A stretch of DNA of 64,000 nucleotides from Pisolithus tinctorius (GCA_024663395.1 JANFAH010000008.1:1550001-1614000); one strand, 5' to 3'. Counted from the stretch's first letter, positions 11,051 through 22,613 are shown. Numbers and translations: made by a program. The notes: generated from the letters alone by a model not told the origin.

Positions 11051-12334
11051 CTAATTTTTTGGCTCTGCCTGCTCCGCAAGCGGAGTAGGTGGAGTTCCAG
11101 CTGTAGCTGCACGGGCTTTGGCTGCGCGAGAGGTGGACTTGGGACAGTCCTTAGCGGAGTGGCCAGCCTCGCCCCAGAAGAGGCAGAGGTTATTCTTCAT
11201 CCTGTGCTGGCGCTCAGCAGAGGTGAGTTTGCCATCTTTACCCAGAAGGTGGGCAATATCGGACTTAGATGCGTCGGACCCGGGTGGATCTTTTTGTCCG
11301 CCCTTGCCCTTGGCATCAGACTTTAGAGCGGAGGCAGAGGATGATGATTTAGTTTTGTTGTCAGAGTTGGAGGACTGCGACTTGTCGGAGGCAGACTTGG
11401 TGGAATGCGAGACCTCTGCTTTGCGCCCCCAGTAGCGCGCATCGATGGTCTGAGCGAGTTCGCGGAGTTGTGTGAGGGTAGAAGGTTTTCTGATGCGAGC
11501 GATCTCGTCCTCGATGTGGTCTGGAAGTCTGCTATAGAAGCGGTGGCAGAGTGCTCTGACACCATAGTCCTTGACCTGTGAAGCCCAGCGATTGAACTCC
11601 ACGACATATTTGGTAATTCGAGAACCATCCTTCATGGTGAGGTTCTCGAGTTGTTGGACGGCATCCTCTATGGCATCATGTGGACCAAAATTAGTTGTGA
11701 GCTCTTGTAAGAACTCATGGTAGTCGTCCATCCAGAGCGGGCAGTCATAGTTGTCAGGATTTAGTAGATCTGGCTCGAACCAAGCCAGAGCCATACCCTT
11801 GAGATAAGACTGAGTGAAGGTAACCTTTGCTCTGTCGGAGCGGAATGCACAAGGGCGGTCTTGGAAGTTCAGCTCGCATTGAACGAGGAACTCGCGGAGT
11901 TTCTTAGGGTGGGAGCCGTCGAAGGTGTCAGGCTCACAGACTTTGGTTTTCAGAGCAGAGTCCCCAGTGTGCGAACTAGACCGTGCAAGTGCATGGACAG
12001 CTCTAGCAAGAGCTACGAGGGGATCCTCTGGCAGCTCAGCCGGGTCTTTGGGGACATCCCCATCACTGCTGCCCCTGCCATCGGGATCACCATCAGGGTA
12101 GTCAGGGTTGGGGTCGGGTCCACCATCTCGATTACGAGGAGATGGAGTATGGAAGGTTGTTGGGTGGAGGTCAGAGCAACCAGCTTGCGAAGTGCTTTCG
12201 CCTTCAGCACAAGAGTGGCATCAAGTGGAGAAAGACTGGAATTGTTCAACAACAGAAGGGAGTCGATGCGGATTAGCTAGCGCTACAGCGAGGTTCTCAG
12301 CAACCTCTCTCTGGGATTGAGCTCGAGTTCTCAT
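11051..12334 (-). pseudogene. gag: gag of chromovirus 2
   Basis: ATG at 12334 (MRTRAQSQREV), continuing in one frame to the stop at 11051 except for TGA at 12221-12223. The middle is the retrotransposon gag domain (KLREFLVQCELNFQ, TQSYLKGMALAWFEP, RWASQVKDYG). The C-terminus has a Ser/Lys-rich stretch and a zinc knuckle reading CLFWGEAGHSAKDC, in which the second Cys of CX2CX4HX4C is Trp (TGG). The reading upstream of residue 180 was obtained by translating the minus strand directly. Length without the stop would be about 427 aa. Confidence 0.85.
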
Positions 12335-12395
12335 AATGGCGTAAGTTTTTCTGAGGACAGAAAATGAGACCGTACAAGTGTGAGTACGAATATAC

Positions 12396-13108
12396 TGTCA
12401 AGTCTGGGCCTACTCCGACCAACTCCGACGCTATATAAGGTCTAGAGAGGGGTTCAGAAGCAAGTCCGACACAGAAGAACAGAACTCTGACTAGCAGAGT
12501 GTCGACAGGAACGAAGACCACTGCGACAAAGGTGGAGTGGAGTGAGGGCGTCAGGTTTAGCTCGTGTGCTACCCCCTTGCATGATCTCAGCCCTCGTATT
12601 TCAGAGGGAGAGTACAGATGGAGAGTTGGAGATAACTCCAACAGGCAGAAGACAGAATCAGAGGGAGTAGGAACTAAGTTGATATTCATACTGAAGAACA
12701 GCGGAGTACAGTACATGCTTTTATACTGTTACGGAGGTATGGTAATCGGAATCGGAACTGACATACAGAGACTCATAAATTTTCAAGTAAAATTTCCTGG
12801 ACAATGGATGAAGGGTAGATGGAGGACACATGAACGGGTAACACAGAACATCCAGAAAAGGAAATAGTCCAGGTGCTGGACCATGCAGTGAGCATGCTGC
12901 GGAGTACCTGACTGCGAAGGTAGTCACATGCCCCTCAGAGAACGGACCGCTCAGTCCAGTAGGAGAGTAACACAAGTCTGACAGCAGTCGGAGCGGAGAT
13001 GGTTTGTAAACAGCAGACATTGGGTGGAGTTGGTGCGGAGTGAGTGAACGACCGGCGGAGTAGGGTGCGGAGTGTATAGGGACTTATAACAAACGCACGG
13101 TCATGACA
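12396..13108 (-). repeat. LTR family A, 5' LTR of chromovirus 2
   Basis: 713 bp, plus-strand ends TGTCAAGTCTGGG...GTCATGACA. Homologous full-length copies occur at 39216-39929 and 45994-46698. The flanks TATAC and GACAC do not match, so this copy is not a solo LTR. Orientation follows the adjoining minus-strand gag. Confidence 0.82.
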
Positions 13109-13203
13109 GACACTCAGTTACACAAAGGTGACATAATAGAACCATTACCAGATATATGTACTAATATTACAGTATGCCAGGGTCTAATATATGTAATTGA
13201 AAC

Positions 13204-13419
13204 CTAAAGTCAAAAAACTGACCACATGAGTCATCATTTTGAAATGGCTGCCATTTGATCAAACCTTATCCAAAACCCTTGACTCTGCACCAATAGAGAG
13301 CCAAGTGTAAGGGCTTTGTTTCATACACTTATAGATTAGGGCCTAAGTTAGGGGGTATGGGGCAGTATTGACTTTAGTGAAAAATGTCCAAACATGTGGT
13401 CAGTTTTTTGAGCCACTGT
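13204..13419. mobile_element. Small inverted-repeat element (possible MITE)
   Basis: CAAAAAACTGACCACATG near 13214 is the exact inverse of CATGTGGTCAGTTTTTTG near 13394, followed on the right by AGCCACTGTG. The enclosed 200 bp is AT-rich without an ORF. The ends and TSD are not resolved, so the family is unknown. Confidence 0.45.
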
Positions 13420-13911
13420 GTGTACATGGGTTAAGTACATGAGGCTGGTCTGGAGTAATGAACATAGAGCCAGACTTGTTGATAAGCTATTAGAAAGATG
13501 ATTAGCAAGAGAAGATAGCCAGAGGCTGTGCTGAGACTAATAGTCAAAGTCCAGGTGACCAGCATAACCAGAGTCAGACACAGGTTTTGTACAGTAAGCA
13601 AGATCAGCAAAGGGGACTAGACTAAATACAGTACAAACAATGGAAAACAGACCAGAGTTATGTCTAGGTGACCTGGACATGGACCTGGGGGGACTGGAGG
13701 GGGGACTGGAGGTGGAGCAGCACAAGGCTGGGAGGCCAGAGTGGACTGGAGATAGGGGTAAAAGACTGGACTTGAGTTATTTAGGCTGGAGTTGGGTTTC
13801 TTAGGGCCAGAGTTAGGGTTTCTAGGCTGGACTAGGACCAGACTTGACCAGAGATAGGGGCTAGGGGTCTGGACTGAACTGGGCTTGAGTCCAAGAGTCA
13901 TGGACATGACA
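13420..13911 (-). repeat. LTR family B fragment (CpG-poor)
   Basis: Matches the distal half of the full B copy at 19447-20348, from the GGGTTAAATACATGAGG region to the end ...GAGTCATGGACATGACA. Many CpG sites of the younger copy read TG or CA here. Confidence 0.75.
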
Positions 13912-14437
13912 GGGGGGTAGTACAGAGTTGAGGGTAATACTAAATTGATATTCTGACTGGAGTGCTACAAAGTATGTACAGGGGTTAAATACACAAGGCT
14001 GGTCCAGGGTAATGAAGGTAGAGCTGGAGTTCTTAATAAGCTATTAGCAAGATGAATTAGCAAAGGGTGGACAGCCACAGTGGCTGTGCTGAGACTAATA
14101 GTCAAAGTCTGGGTGGCCAGCATAAGCAGAGCCAGACACAGGTTTTGTACAGTAAGCAAGGTCAGATGAGAGGGCCAAACTAAATATAGCACAAACACAG
14201 ACTGGAGTTGTGTCCAGGTGACCTGGACATGGACCTGGGAGGGCCAGGGTGGAGCAGCACGAGGCCAAGAGGCTGGAGTGGACTGGAGACAGGGGTAAAA
14301 CACCAGACTTGAGTTATGTTGGGTTCTTAGGGCTGGAGTTGAGTTATTTAGGCCAGAGTAGGTCTGGATTTGACCGGAGATAGGGGCTAGGGGTCTGGAC
14401 TGGACTGGGCTTGAGTCCAAGAGTCACATATGTGACA
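13912..14437 (-). repeat. Second LTR family B fragment in tandem
   Basis: A repeat of the distal half of B, starting in the ACGGAGTTGAGGGTAATAC region and ending ...CACATATGTGACA. It sits head to tail with the preceding fragment and is CpG-depleted. Confidence 0.72.
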
Positions 14438-14439
14438 TG

Positions 14440-15360
14440 GTGCCCTTTGACATTTGGATCATCAACTAGTTGATGGAGCTGGCACAGCAAGTGTTGAAGT
14501 AGTGGGAAGGCTGGTGGTGTCTTCTGGAGATTGTTGCTGGTGAGGCCTTGAATGGGAGGCTTTTTGCCACACCTTGGACTTGTCTCCCTCCCCCTTGAAC
14601 AGGCTGCATGTGTACTCTGCACAGTGGCATCACCAGCACACCCTGCCAGCTAGCACCATACAGGGCCAACTCCTTTCCCAGCATCTTGCACACTGCTCAG
14701 CTTCCAGCACTACCTCCCAGAACCCAGGAGGGTTGTTGATGTCTTGCCAGTCCTGCACATCCTCATCAATTGCTGATTTTGCCTTCTTCATTGGTTTCCT
14801 TGACCAGCTCTGGCCTCTACTTGTCTGATTACCTGCATTAACAGGCTTTGCTGCTGGTCAACCATGTTGTGACTGGCTACAGCCCCATGCCTTCTCTGTG
14901 CCCTGATTGTCCTCATTGCCTGGTCTCTGCATCTCCACTCCAGTGTTCCTAGCCACAGGGTCTGTGGGCCCATCTTCAGATCCCATACCAGTGGTCCACC
15001 CAAGTGCCATCCTCAGAATTAGTGCTCACCTGGAACCCAAGTCCCTTGATCCCCATCCATACCCAATTCTTTCCCCTTCCCCTTATCCACTGGTTGTGCC
15101 TGCTGCCTGGCCCTTGATGATGGCCAGGTAAGCTCCTCCATGACCTTGTAATATGGATGAGACTTGAGCTGCCGGCAAAGTTGATACCATGCATGATCCT
15201 TCACATCTGCCTCTTGTGCTGTCATCATCTGCTTGAAAGGAGGCTGCTTCTGCATGGCAAAGCTCATTTGCAGGTTGATCATCAGCATATTGATGGCAAT
15301 AAGATGCAGAAGGATCTTGAATGCCAGGGGTAAATGGTCAATGACCACATGGACCATGCC
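14440..15360 (-). pseudogene. Cys6-type repeated gene, decayed
   Basis: Minus-strand reading around 14690-14570 gives the paired-cysteine cluster QCARCWERSWPC, GRVCW, then a TGA where one residue is expected, then CHCAEYTC followed by a Lys-rich tail. This is the same motif type as at 60.1 kb. Upstream, 15357-15019 encodes a stretch including DHAWYQLCRQLKSHPYY and a Lys/Gly-rich DKGKGKE segment that probably belongs to it. Frames change several times. The B fragment at 14437 truncates the 3' side. Confidence 0.5.
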
Positions 15361-15479
15361 CTACATAGATGTCAGGAATGGATATCATGACTGGGATTTC
15401 ACTTACCATCTGGGCCCTGTTATGCCAATGACTCATATTGCATCACAGATTGAGCCTAGAGGCAGACACATGACTGTGT

Positions 15480-16079
15480 GAGAAGTGACACATAGTTTAA
15501 CTTCACTAGCAGTGGGACACTAGTCTTGGCCAACTGAAGTTGTACTGGATAGTCCTTGTGGGTACAGACTACAGAGCTAAGGGTGGTTGCAAAGTAGATT
15601 TCAAATGGAGAGACAATATGATACATGTGGGTTTATATACATATGTAAAGTACTGCAAGACAAACATTCAAAAATGTTTAGACATACACCCAAGTTCCTA
15701 CTATGGATCCATTGAGTCATGTGGAGTCACTGTGCAGCAGTTACCATGTACAACTGAGTCTCCATAGTGGAGGGGACTGGGGGTGAATGACTATAAGGAG
15801 GGGTAAATGTGTCATGTGACTGTGTGGATTGGGGCCACCAGCAGATCATGGATGGAAAGGCAAATGGGCACAGCCTGGCTATAGTACAATGCAGATAAAC
15901 AGGGGTGAGACATGAAGGGAAACATACAGAATGCAAGTCCAACTGCATAGACAGTGGCTTGCAGACAAGCAAAACATTGCTCTGGGGCAATGGGAGGGCA
16001 TGAGCAGTATAGTACAGAGTCTATAAAAGGAGACAAATGTGAGTGCAGTGTAACATCACCCCCCCCCCCCCCCCCCCCA
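15480..16079. other. Intergenic with poly-C tract
   Basis: No recognisable gene. A run of about 20 C lies near 16060-16078. A 16-bp segment before it (TAGTACAATGCAG...) shows nothing notable. Confidence 0.5.
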
Positions 16080-16416
16080 AAGGCCTGAGGTTTTCTGAAG
16101 GTGGGAAGAGACCATTGATGACCTGAGAGCGAATGTCACAGTTCATTGTGACCATGAGCTGGGCAGTCAGCTGACCAATGTCCAAGGTGTGAACATCAGT
16201 AACAGGCAAATTGATAGAGGGGATGCTGCCAATCAATGGCACACTGCCCACCAAGTTTGTGTTTGCTGAGGAAGTTGATGGGGATGAGAATGAAGGGAGA
16301 AGCTGGTAAAGGTCTTGTTGTTTTAAGAGTGTAGAAGAGGCTCTTTCCAGCTGAGTCAGAATGGGCTGCAGAGAACAGGTTGAGCCAGTCATGAGGGGCT
16401 CTGTTAAAGGGGATGG
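16080..16416 (-). pseudogene. Hypothetical protein fragment
   Basis: A minus-strand frame of about 110 codons rich in Leu, Ser and Thr (LTQLERASSTLLKQQ, DIGQLTAQLMVTMN, SENLRPL). It is cut at its 5' side by the B fragment starting at 16417. Not recognised; it could be the 3' exon of a gene lost to the LTR insertion. Confidence 0.3.
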
Positions 16417-16549
16417 TGTTAAGTACAGGTTTACCCTCAGGTGACTGGGCTGCAAGACTGGGAGACAGGGGCTAAATCCAGTTGACAAGAGTCAAGGCTG
16501 GGAGACAGGGGCCAAGTCTGGTTGGACTGGAGTTAAGGCCAGGAGTGTA
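16417..16549 (-). repeat. LTR family B fragment (terminal 130 bp)
   Basis: Begins TGTTAAGTACAGGTTTACCC, matching the plus-strand start of the full B copies, and stops where the long inverted repeat begins. Confidence 0.7.
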
Positions 16550-16559
16550 GTGTGGGACC

Positions 16560-18083
16560 ACTTCAGGTAACCGTTTTTCATAAGCATTTAGGCTGAATAG
16601 TTTCTCCAAACCATCCAGCCTAATAGCCTCCCAGACCAAGGTCTGCCCAGGGACACCTGGTCATGTCCCAGGGCTATGCAGAATTTTAGGCCCTGGGACA
16701 GATGGGATTTCCCACATAGCCATCCATTCAAATGCAATTATTTGGGATGTCCCAAGACTGCCTTGGGTGGCAGGAGTCCCTACTCCTGAAAGTGCAGCTT
16801 ATATTAGCATTGAAATAGCTGCAGAAATCCTAGCCCCCTTGCTCCTCTGACAGGTTTAATCCACAAAGTATCCTTTGACCTATACATCCCCTCCCATCCC
16901 ACCATGCATAGTAGTATACAATAGTACTTTTCATGTACATCTTTGCAATGTTGATTCTGCTGTATTGGGACATCTCACTAGTTGCCAGGGTGATGACCCA
17001 CCTGGGCCTCCACATTTGCCATGAAAATTGCAATAATAAATTCAATCAATTTGTGTCTATACCTCAAGCAATTTGTACTGCATGAAGGAAGAAGTAAATG
17101 GTTTTTGAACACTTGTGTGACAAGCCAATATCTCAAAGTCCCCCACATAGAACATGGTGTTGGTCACCTTTGCAACACCATCTGCAGAGGGCAGAATGTC
17201 CCAGATGAGCCTCTGAGGTTGTCATGGGGCATTGTGCTGGTCTGCAAAGGTAACTTAGGAGGATGTGCCATCATAGCTCCCTGAGGCTGGGATGGGACAT
17301 CCCAAGTCCCCTTATGAAAGTCAGTTTATGAAAGTCAGTGGGATGTCCCATCCCAGCCTCAGGGAGCTATGATGGCACATCCTCCTAAGTTACCTTTGCA
17401 GACCAGCACAATGCCCCATGACAACCTCAGAGGCTCATCTGGGACATTCTGCCCTCTGCAGATGGTGTTGCAAAGGTGACCAACACCATGTTCTATGTGG
17501 GGGACTTTGAGATATTGGCTTGTCACACAAGTGTTCAAAAACCATTTACTTCTTCCTTCATGCAGTACAAATTGCTTGAGGTATAGACACAAATTGATTG
17601 AATTTATTATTGCAATTTTCATGGCAAATGTGGAGGCCCAGGTGGGTCATCACCCTGGCAACTAGTGAGATGTCCCAATACAGCAGAATCAACATTGCAA
17701 AGATGTACATGAAAAGTACTATTGTATACTACTATGCATGGTGGGATGGGAGGGGATGTATAGGTCAAAGGATACTTTGTGGATTAAACCTGTCAGAGGA
17801 GCAAGGGGGCTAGGATTTCTGCAGCTATTTCAATGCTAATATAAGCTGCACTTTCAGGAGTAGGGACTCCTGCCACCCAAGGCAGTCTTGGGACATCCCA
17901 AATAATTGCATTTGAATGGATGGCTATGTGGGAAATCCCATCTGTCCCAGGGCCTAAAATTCTGCATAGCCCTGGGACATGACCAGGTGTCCCTGGGCAG
18001 ACCTTGGTCTGGGAGGCTATTAGGCTGGATGGTTTGGAGAAACTATTCAGCCTAAATGCTTATGAAAAATGGTCACCTGAAGT
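16560..18083. repeat. Large inverted repeat, two ~745-bp arms
   Basis: Arms 16560-17304 and 17339-18083 are reverse complements, with only the outermost ~15 bp visibly different (AACCG against GACCA). The spacer is 34 bp and contains TTATGAAAGTCAG twice. ORFs of 87 and 71 codons appear identically in both arms on opposite strands, which shows the identity but not coding function. Outer ends are ACTTCAGGT and ACCTGAAGT. No TSD was found. Candidates are a foldback element, a head-to-head duplication, or an assembly palindrome. Confidence 0.9.
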
Positions 18084-18627
18084 GCACCTGCATGGAGACC
18101 ATTGGAAGAAAGGCACCTTGAGAAATCCTTTCCTGTGCTGCTGTGACCATCTGTTTGTGTATTTTTCTGTTATTGTGACAGGTCAGACCTGAGAGGTGGC
18201 AATGCTGAAATGTCTGCAGAGCACCTGCTTTCATTGGGCATACCTTGCATGCAATGAGCCCAGTACCACTAACTTCAATGTAAACTATATATTTCATCAA
18301 CTGTGTGTGCAGACAACACAAAAATACACACTCTGAGGGTCTAAATCCAAGGATTTCAAGCTTGACCTAGGCATTGAGAATGATTTGATGGGAGCCATGT
18401 GTTGAGGGTTGACCACACAAGAAAAGATCTTGTCCAGCCATCCCCAAGCACCCAGTGCCAGACAGGATGTCCATGTGTGCTTGATAATCGATAAGCACCA
18501 AACCAAGCATTGACATCATTGCATGGCATCACATGAACATCAAATTGTGATGTTTCCCAAATTCTTCAACATCATGTCATCCTTCAAGCTCCAAGCTCCA
18601 AGCTTCAAGGTTGCCTGCCCCTGAAGA
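18084..18627. other. Intergenic, no gene seen
   Basis: A CpG-poor stretch with only short shadow ORFs. Nothing recognised. Confidence 0.4.
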
Positions 18628-19401
18628 ATGACTACAACTATTTGTGTCAATACTGTACCAACAGCTGGGGGTTTTGAGCTGGATCCACTATGTTTCACCA
18701 TTCACTTTACTGGAAGTGCTCAGTCTCTGGCTGTACCAGAACATCTTGTAAGTCATTGCCTCTTCCTCACTCTTGAAGTACTGCTCTCAAACTCAGATTC
18801 AGCACATACAGATCTCTATTCATGTCCCTGATGAATTCCTGGGCCAGATATCACCTATGATATCTGAATACAGCAATCCACAGGCCCAGCCCACACCATC
18901 ACACCCACAATATGTGAACCTGGTGAGTTTCTTTTTTTTCTTTTTTTTTTTTCAAACAGACTATTGCCATCAACTTGAACCTTATCATACTCATGCATCA
19001 TTTTACAGGAATTCTTTCCATTTTTCCCTCTTCCCTCAACATTTGACCTGCTAGACAGTGTTTCATGACAGACACTTGTCCATCAAATCCAGTTCCACCT
19101 CATTCAACCCAAAGATGATCTAACATGGGAGGAGCATGTAATGGAGTGTTTGTTGGTGCAGGAGTTCTTTTGGATGGCATTTGTAGCTGCCTTTCCATCA
19201 TTCCCTTACAGAAACTGGCCAAACTGGAATCCAAGGATCAGTATGGATGGCAATTTCATCTTATACTGGATTTCTGACACTGATGTTGGTAGTGTAAAGC
19301 CAGAGTCAGTGGGGAAAATCCAGGAGTTCATCTGGGAAGAACTCAAAGTTCTCATGGTGAATGTACTCCCCCCACACATTGTTTCTGAATTCCTAGCATA
19401 A
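18628..19401 (+). pseudogene. Hypothetical protein, probably multi-exon
   Basis: A plus-strand frame from ATG 18628 (MTTTICVNTVPTAGGFEL), then a possible intron, then a frame ending at 19401 with WMAFVAAFPSFPYRNWPNW, DGNFILYWISD and EELKVLMVNVLPPHIVSEFLA. The exon joins could not be fixed. The family is not recognised. It lies just upstream of solo LTR B. Confidence 0.3.
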
Positions 19402-19446
19402 TATTCATTCTCTGTACTTCTCTATGGGACTTGCTACTTGCAATAT

Positions 19447-20348
19447 TGTGAAGTATGGGTTTACCCTTGGGTGACCGGGCTTCAAGACCAGGTGACAGGG
19501 GCCAAGTCCAAGTGGCCAGAATCAAGGCCGGGAGACAGGGGCCAAGTCCGGTTAGACCGGAGTCAAGGCCAGAGGTCAGGGGCTAAGTCCGGAGGACCGG
19601 ACTTAAGACCAGGAGCGTGGGAATAAGACCGGTAGCGTGGGAAACCGACCGGTGTTGGAGTGCGCACAGGGGGAAGCCAGTCCGGGGTTGGATCTACCTC
19701 CCTTGGTCTCAGCTTATGTGCTGTACCCTTATGCAAGCTGGGGAGAGGTCCGGGACAGGGGCCGGGGATAGCTTAAGGCTCGGCCTTAGCTATAGAGTAG
19801 ATCAAGGGGTAACACGGAGTTGAGGGTAATACTTAATTGATATTCTGACTGAGGGTACTACGAAGTATGTACAGGGGTTAAATACATGAGGCTGGTCCGG
19901 GGTAAAGAACATGAAGCTGGACTTGTGAATAAGCTATTAGCAAGATGATTAGCAAGAGTGAGGATAGCCACAGAGGCTGTGCAGAGACTAATAGCTAAAG
20001 TCCGGGTGACTGGCATACCGGGGTCAGACACAGGATTTGTACAGTAAGCAAAGTCAGATGAATGGGCTAGACTAAATATAGTACAAACAAAGGGAAACAG
20101 ACCGGAGTTATGTCCGAGTGACCCGGACATGGACCTAGGAGGACTGGGGTGGAGCAGCACAAGGCCGGGAGGCCGAAACGGACCGGAGATAGGGGTAAAA
20201 CACCGGACTTGAGTTATGCAGGCTGGAGTTGAGTTATCTAGGGCCGGGATTGGGTTGTCTAGGCTGGACCAGGACCGGAGTTGACCGGAGTTAGGGGCTA
20301 GGGGTCCGGACTGGGCTGAGTCTGAGTCCGAGAGTCATGGATATGACA
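19447..20348 (-). repeat. Solo LTR family B, complete
   Basis: 902 bp, TGTGAAGTATGGGTTTACCC...GGATATGACA, flanked by a perfect 5-bp duplication AATAT (19442-19446 and 20349-20353). It is the same length as the copy at 30558-31459. CpG sites are largely retained, so this is one of the younger insertions. Orientation is inferred by analogy with LTRs A and C. Confidence 0.93.
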
Positions 20349-20794
20349 AATATCACATGTCATTTATCTGTTTATCTCATGTTGCAGCTGTGCTTCAAGT
20401 TTGAGAATCTTTCATAGCAAATGTCAATAGTCAGCATAAACCACACAGCAGTCATACATTATGTATCATGTCACAATGCTTATTGAATATGCTGCTGAGG
20501 CTGCTTTGATGCCAACATGTTTGTTGCATACTGACACATGACAGGCAGGCATTGTGCCTCGGACATTGACTGAGGGCTCAGCCAATGGGTCAGGTATACC
20601 TCCACCAGTGGTGTGATAGGCCACAGACTGACCTCAAGTCAGCATCAGGATTTTTTTGTCCTGGATATACATAAAATTTGATGTTGCTAAGATGTGTGTC
20701 CAGACCACACTCTCTGCACCTTTTTTGGGGCAGTTTGATATGGCAATGTCACATGTAAAAGGATTTCTGTCAAATGTTAGGTAAAGCATTACGG
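20349..20794. other. Intergenic, no gene seen
   Basis: About 445 bp without a recognisable gene. It is bounded on the left by the LTR B TSD and on the right by the mariner end fragment. Confidence 0.4.
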
Positions 20795-20925
20795 CAGTCC
20801 CCAAGTGTAATGAGACTGTGTGAATTTTTTTGAGTTGCACATTAAGTCATTCCAAATTGGGAATGAGGCATAATAAGTCATGTTGTGAACATTCCCTATG
20901 CCTCTGCATTGGCATTCTCACTGCT
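20795..20925 (+). mobile_element. Mariner 5' end fragment
   Basis: The segment starting GTGTAATGAGACTGTGTGAAT and containing AGTCATTCCAAATTGGGAA and CATTCCCTA is homologous to the 5' end of the mariner on the minus strand (about 24045-23924). The homology reaches the start codon of each downstream gene, at 20926 here and at 23923 in the mariner. Confidence 0.7.
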
Positions 20926-22613
20926 ATGGACCCCCCCAATGAGCCTGATCCAATAGGCTGTGGGGTGGAATTGGTGGAGCAGGCAAATGAGCAAAAAGCC
21001 TCTCCTGGCTCCACCATTTGTAAGTTCTATTATCTGTCTCTACCCAGCAGTGCACTGATATCCCTAGACACATTCACATTTATTGATGATGCATATATCC
21101 CTCCATGTGAATCAGTGACATCTACACTGGTTGCTAGCCCTGTCAAGAACTCTCCAAAGAAAATCTCTGCTAAGACCCCTACAAAGAAAGTGAAGCATGG
21201 CCACAAGCAGAAGCAATCCAATTCCCCATCTTCCCTGAAGTCCCCTGCCTCAAGAAAGAAGAAGAAAGCAAAGAAATCGATGTCAAAGACAGCCATATTT
21301 GATATTAGTGACTCAGAGGATAGCATTGCTGAACCCCCACCCCAATCCATCACAGCACACCTGCATCTTGAGATGTCTGTTGAGGTCTTGGCCTGCACAT
21401 GGGGCAAATCGACATCCTCAACCTCTGTCAAACTTACCCAGTGCAACCCTTTTATATTCACAGTCAAGGATACTTTTGATACCTTCATCAATGCCATTAC
21501 TGATGCTGCTGATACCATGCCATGGCATCTGGCAGCTGAACAGTTGTGCTGGTGATTTGAAACTCCCACTAATCTCCAGCTCAAACTCGTTACAAATGAG
21601 GTAGGATATCAGGCGATGATCAATGCTGTGAAGTCACACAAGAAGGATCAAGTTATTTTTCTGTATGTGCCAAAGCCCATTCCATGTGAGCTTGTAAGCA
21701 ATCTTCATTTCTTCTGTGAGTGGCAAGTGCTGAACTACTACAGCCAATGATTGAGGAAAAGAAGAGAGGGAGAGTGAAGAGGTTGGGGGCAGCAAGAGAA
21801 CTTGATGATGAACCACTGCCTGACTTGTCTATCAAATCACAAATCAATTCACTTTGTAACTGCTCTGCAAACGAGCTCAAGGAATTACAAGACAAATATC
21901 CTGTTGGGAATCATCCCCACTTTCCAAACAAGTGCATATACATATCAGGGGGACTCTTCTGGGAGCTAACCCCACTTTGCCTTTAAATTTGGGCAAACAC
22001 CATCACTGTGAAGGTATGTCATAAGTGGAATATTGATTTGAATACATTGCTGACACCCTGATAGCCACCAACCACAACATGTGATACCCCACCAATGTCC
22101 AATCACTTTACAAAGGCATCTGCTATTCCTGCTAGCCAAATGCCAGTGGACATTCCAAATCCAATCCTTGGTGCATGGAACAAAGACCACCGAAGTGTGC
22201 CTGGGCCTCATGGCCTTTGGCATGCCCCTGGCCCCCACCCCATGTATCCATTCAGCTCTTACTTTCCTCCTCCACTGATTCCCTATGGTTCATATGGCTA
22301 CTATATGTCAAATGTGACATCTCCACCTACACCAACCCCACCACCACCCAGTCAAAGTATGACCATCTCCTCTTCACCCAGTTCCACCATGACACACAAT
22401 GTTTTGCTCTCAGAGTTCTGTACAAAGTATCAGCTGTCAGTGCATACTCAAGAGAAGTTGGAAAAACTGGACTACATTCCTGGGAATAAAGTTGTAGAGT
22501 CACTCTCAGAGGTGGACTGGAAGGACAGTGGACTCTCCATTCTTGCATCCTGCTCATTTTTAGCAGCACATCAGAAGTTTTGTGAGGCAATCCATGCAGG
22601 CACTTGGGAATAG
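20926..22613 (+). pseudogene. Hypothetical nuclear-type protein, repeated fungal family
   Basis: ATG at 20926 (MDPPNEPDPIGC). A GTAAGT...CCCAG intron seems to follow near 21018. The next part carries a Lys-rich, probably nuclear segment (SRKKKKAKKSMSK) and an acidic DISDSEDS motif. TGA at 21553-21555 breaks the frame, which continues as FETPTNLQLKLVTNE. Later exons show KSQINSLCNCSANELKELQDKYPVGNHPHFP and, at 22400-22613, a C-terminal SAM-like region (LSEFCTKYQLSVHTQEKLEKL, EAIHAGTWE). I recognise this arrangement as a recurrent Agaricomycete hypothetical family but cannot assign a function. Confidence 0.55.

Larger units (their letters stand above)
6963..13108 (-). mobile_element. Ty3/gypsy chromovirus 2, 3' LTR missing
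   Basis: A second chromovirus on the minus strand. LTR A (13108-12396) is followed 61 nt later by the gag ATG (12334), then protease, reverse transcriptase, RNase H, integrase and a separate-looking chromodomain ending at 6963. No family A sequence follows 6963, so the 3' LTR is lost. LTR A has no TSD across 12396/13108, as expected if it is one end of a longer element. At least five premature stops and an active-site change show it is dead. Confidence 0.88.

Noticed and set aside
12396..13108. Solo LTR A like the other two copies
   Set aside because: The flanks TATAC and GACAC do not duplicate, and a gag start codon follows after 61 nt, so it is better read as the 5' LTR of chromovirus 2.
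17021..17813. Pairs of identical 87- and 71-codon ORFs on opposite strands
   Set aside because: They are the same DNA read in the two arms of the inverted repeat. No domain or conservation supports coding.
18942..18952. Poly-T/poly-A tracts as retrotransposon (LINE/SINE) tails
   Set aside because: Runs at 18.9, 24.2, 26.3 and 57.6 kb lack TSDs or recognisable LINE sequence alongside; most look like simple homopolymers.
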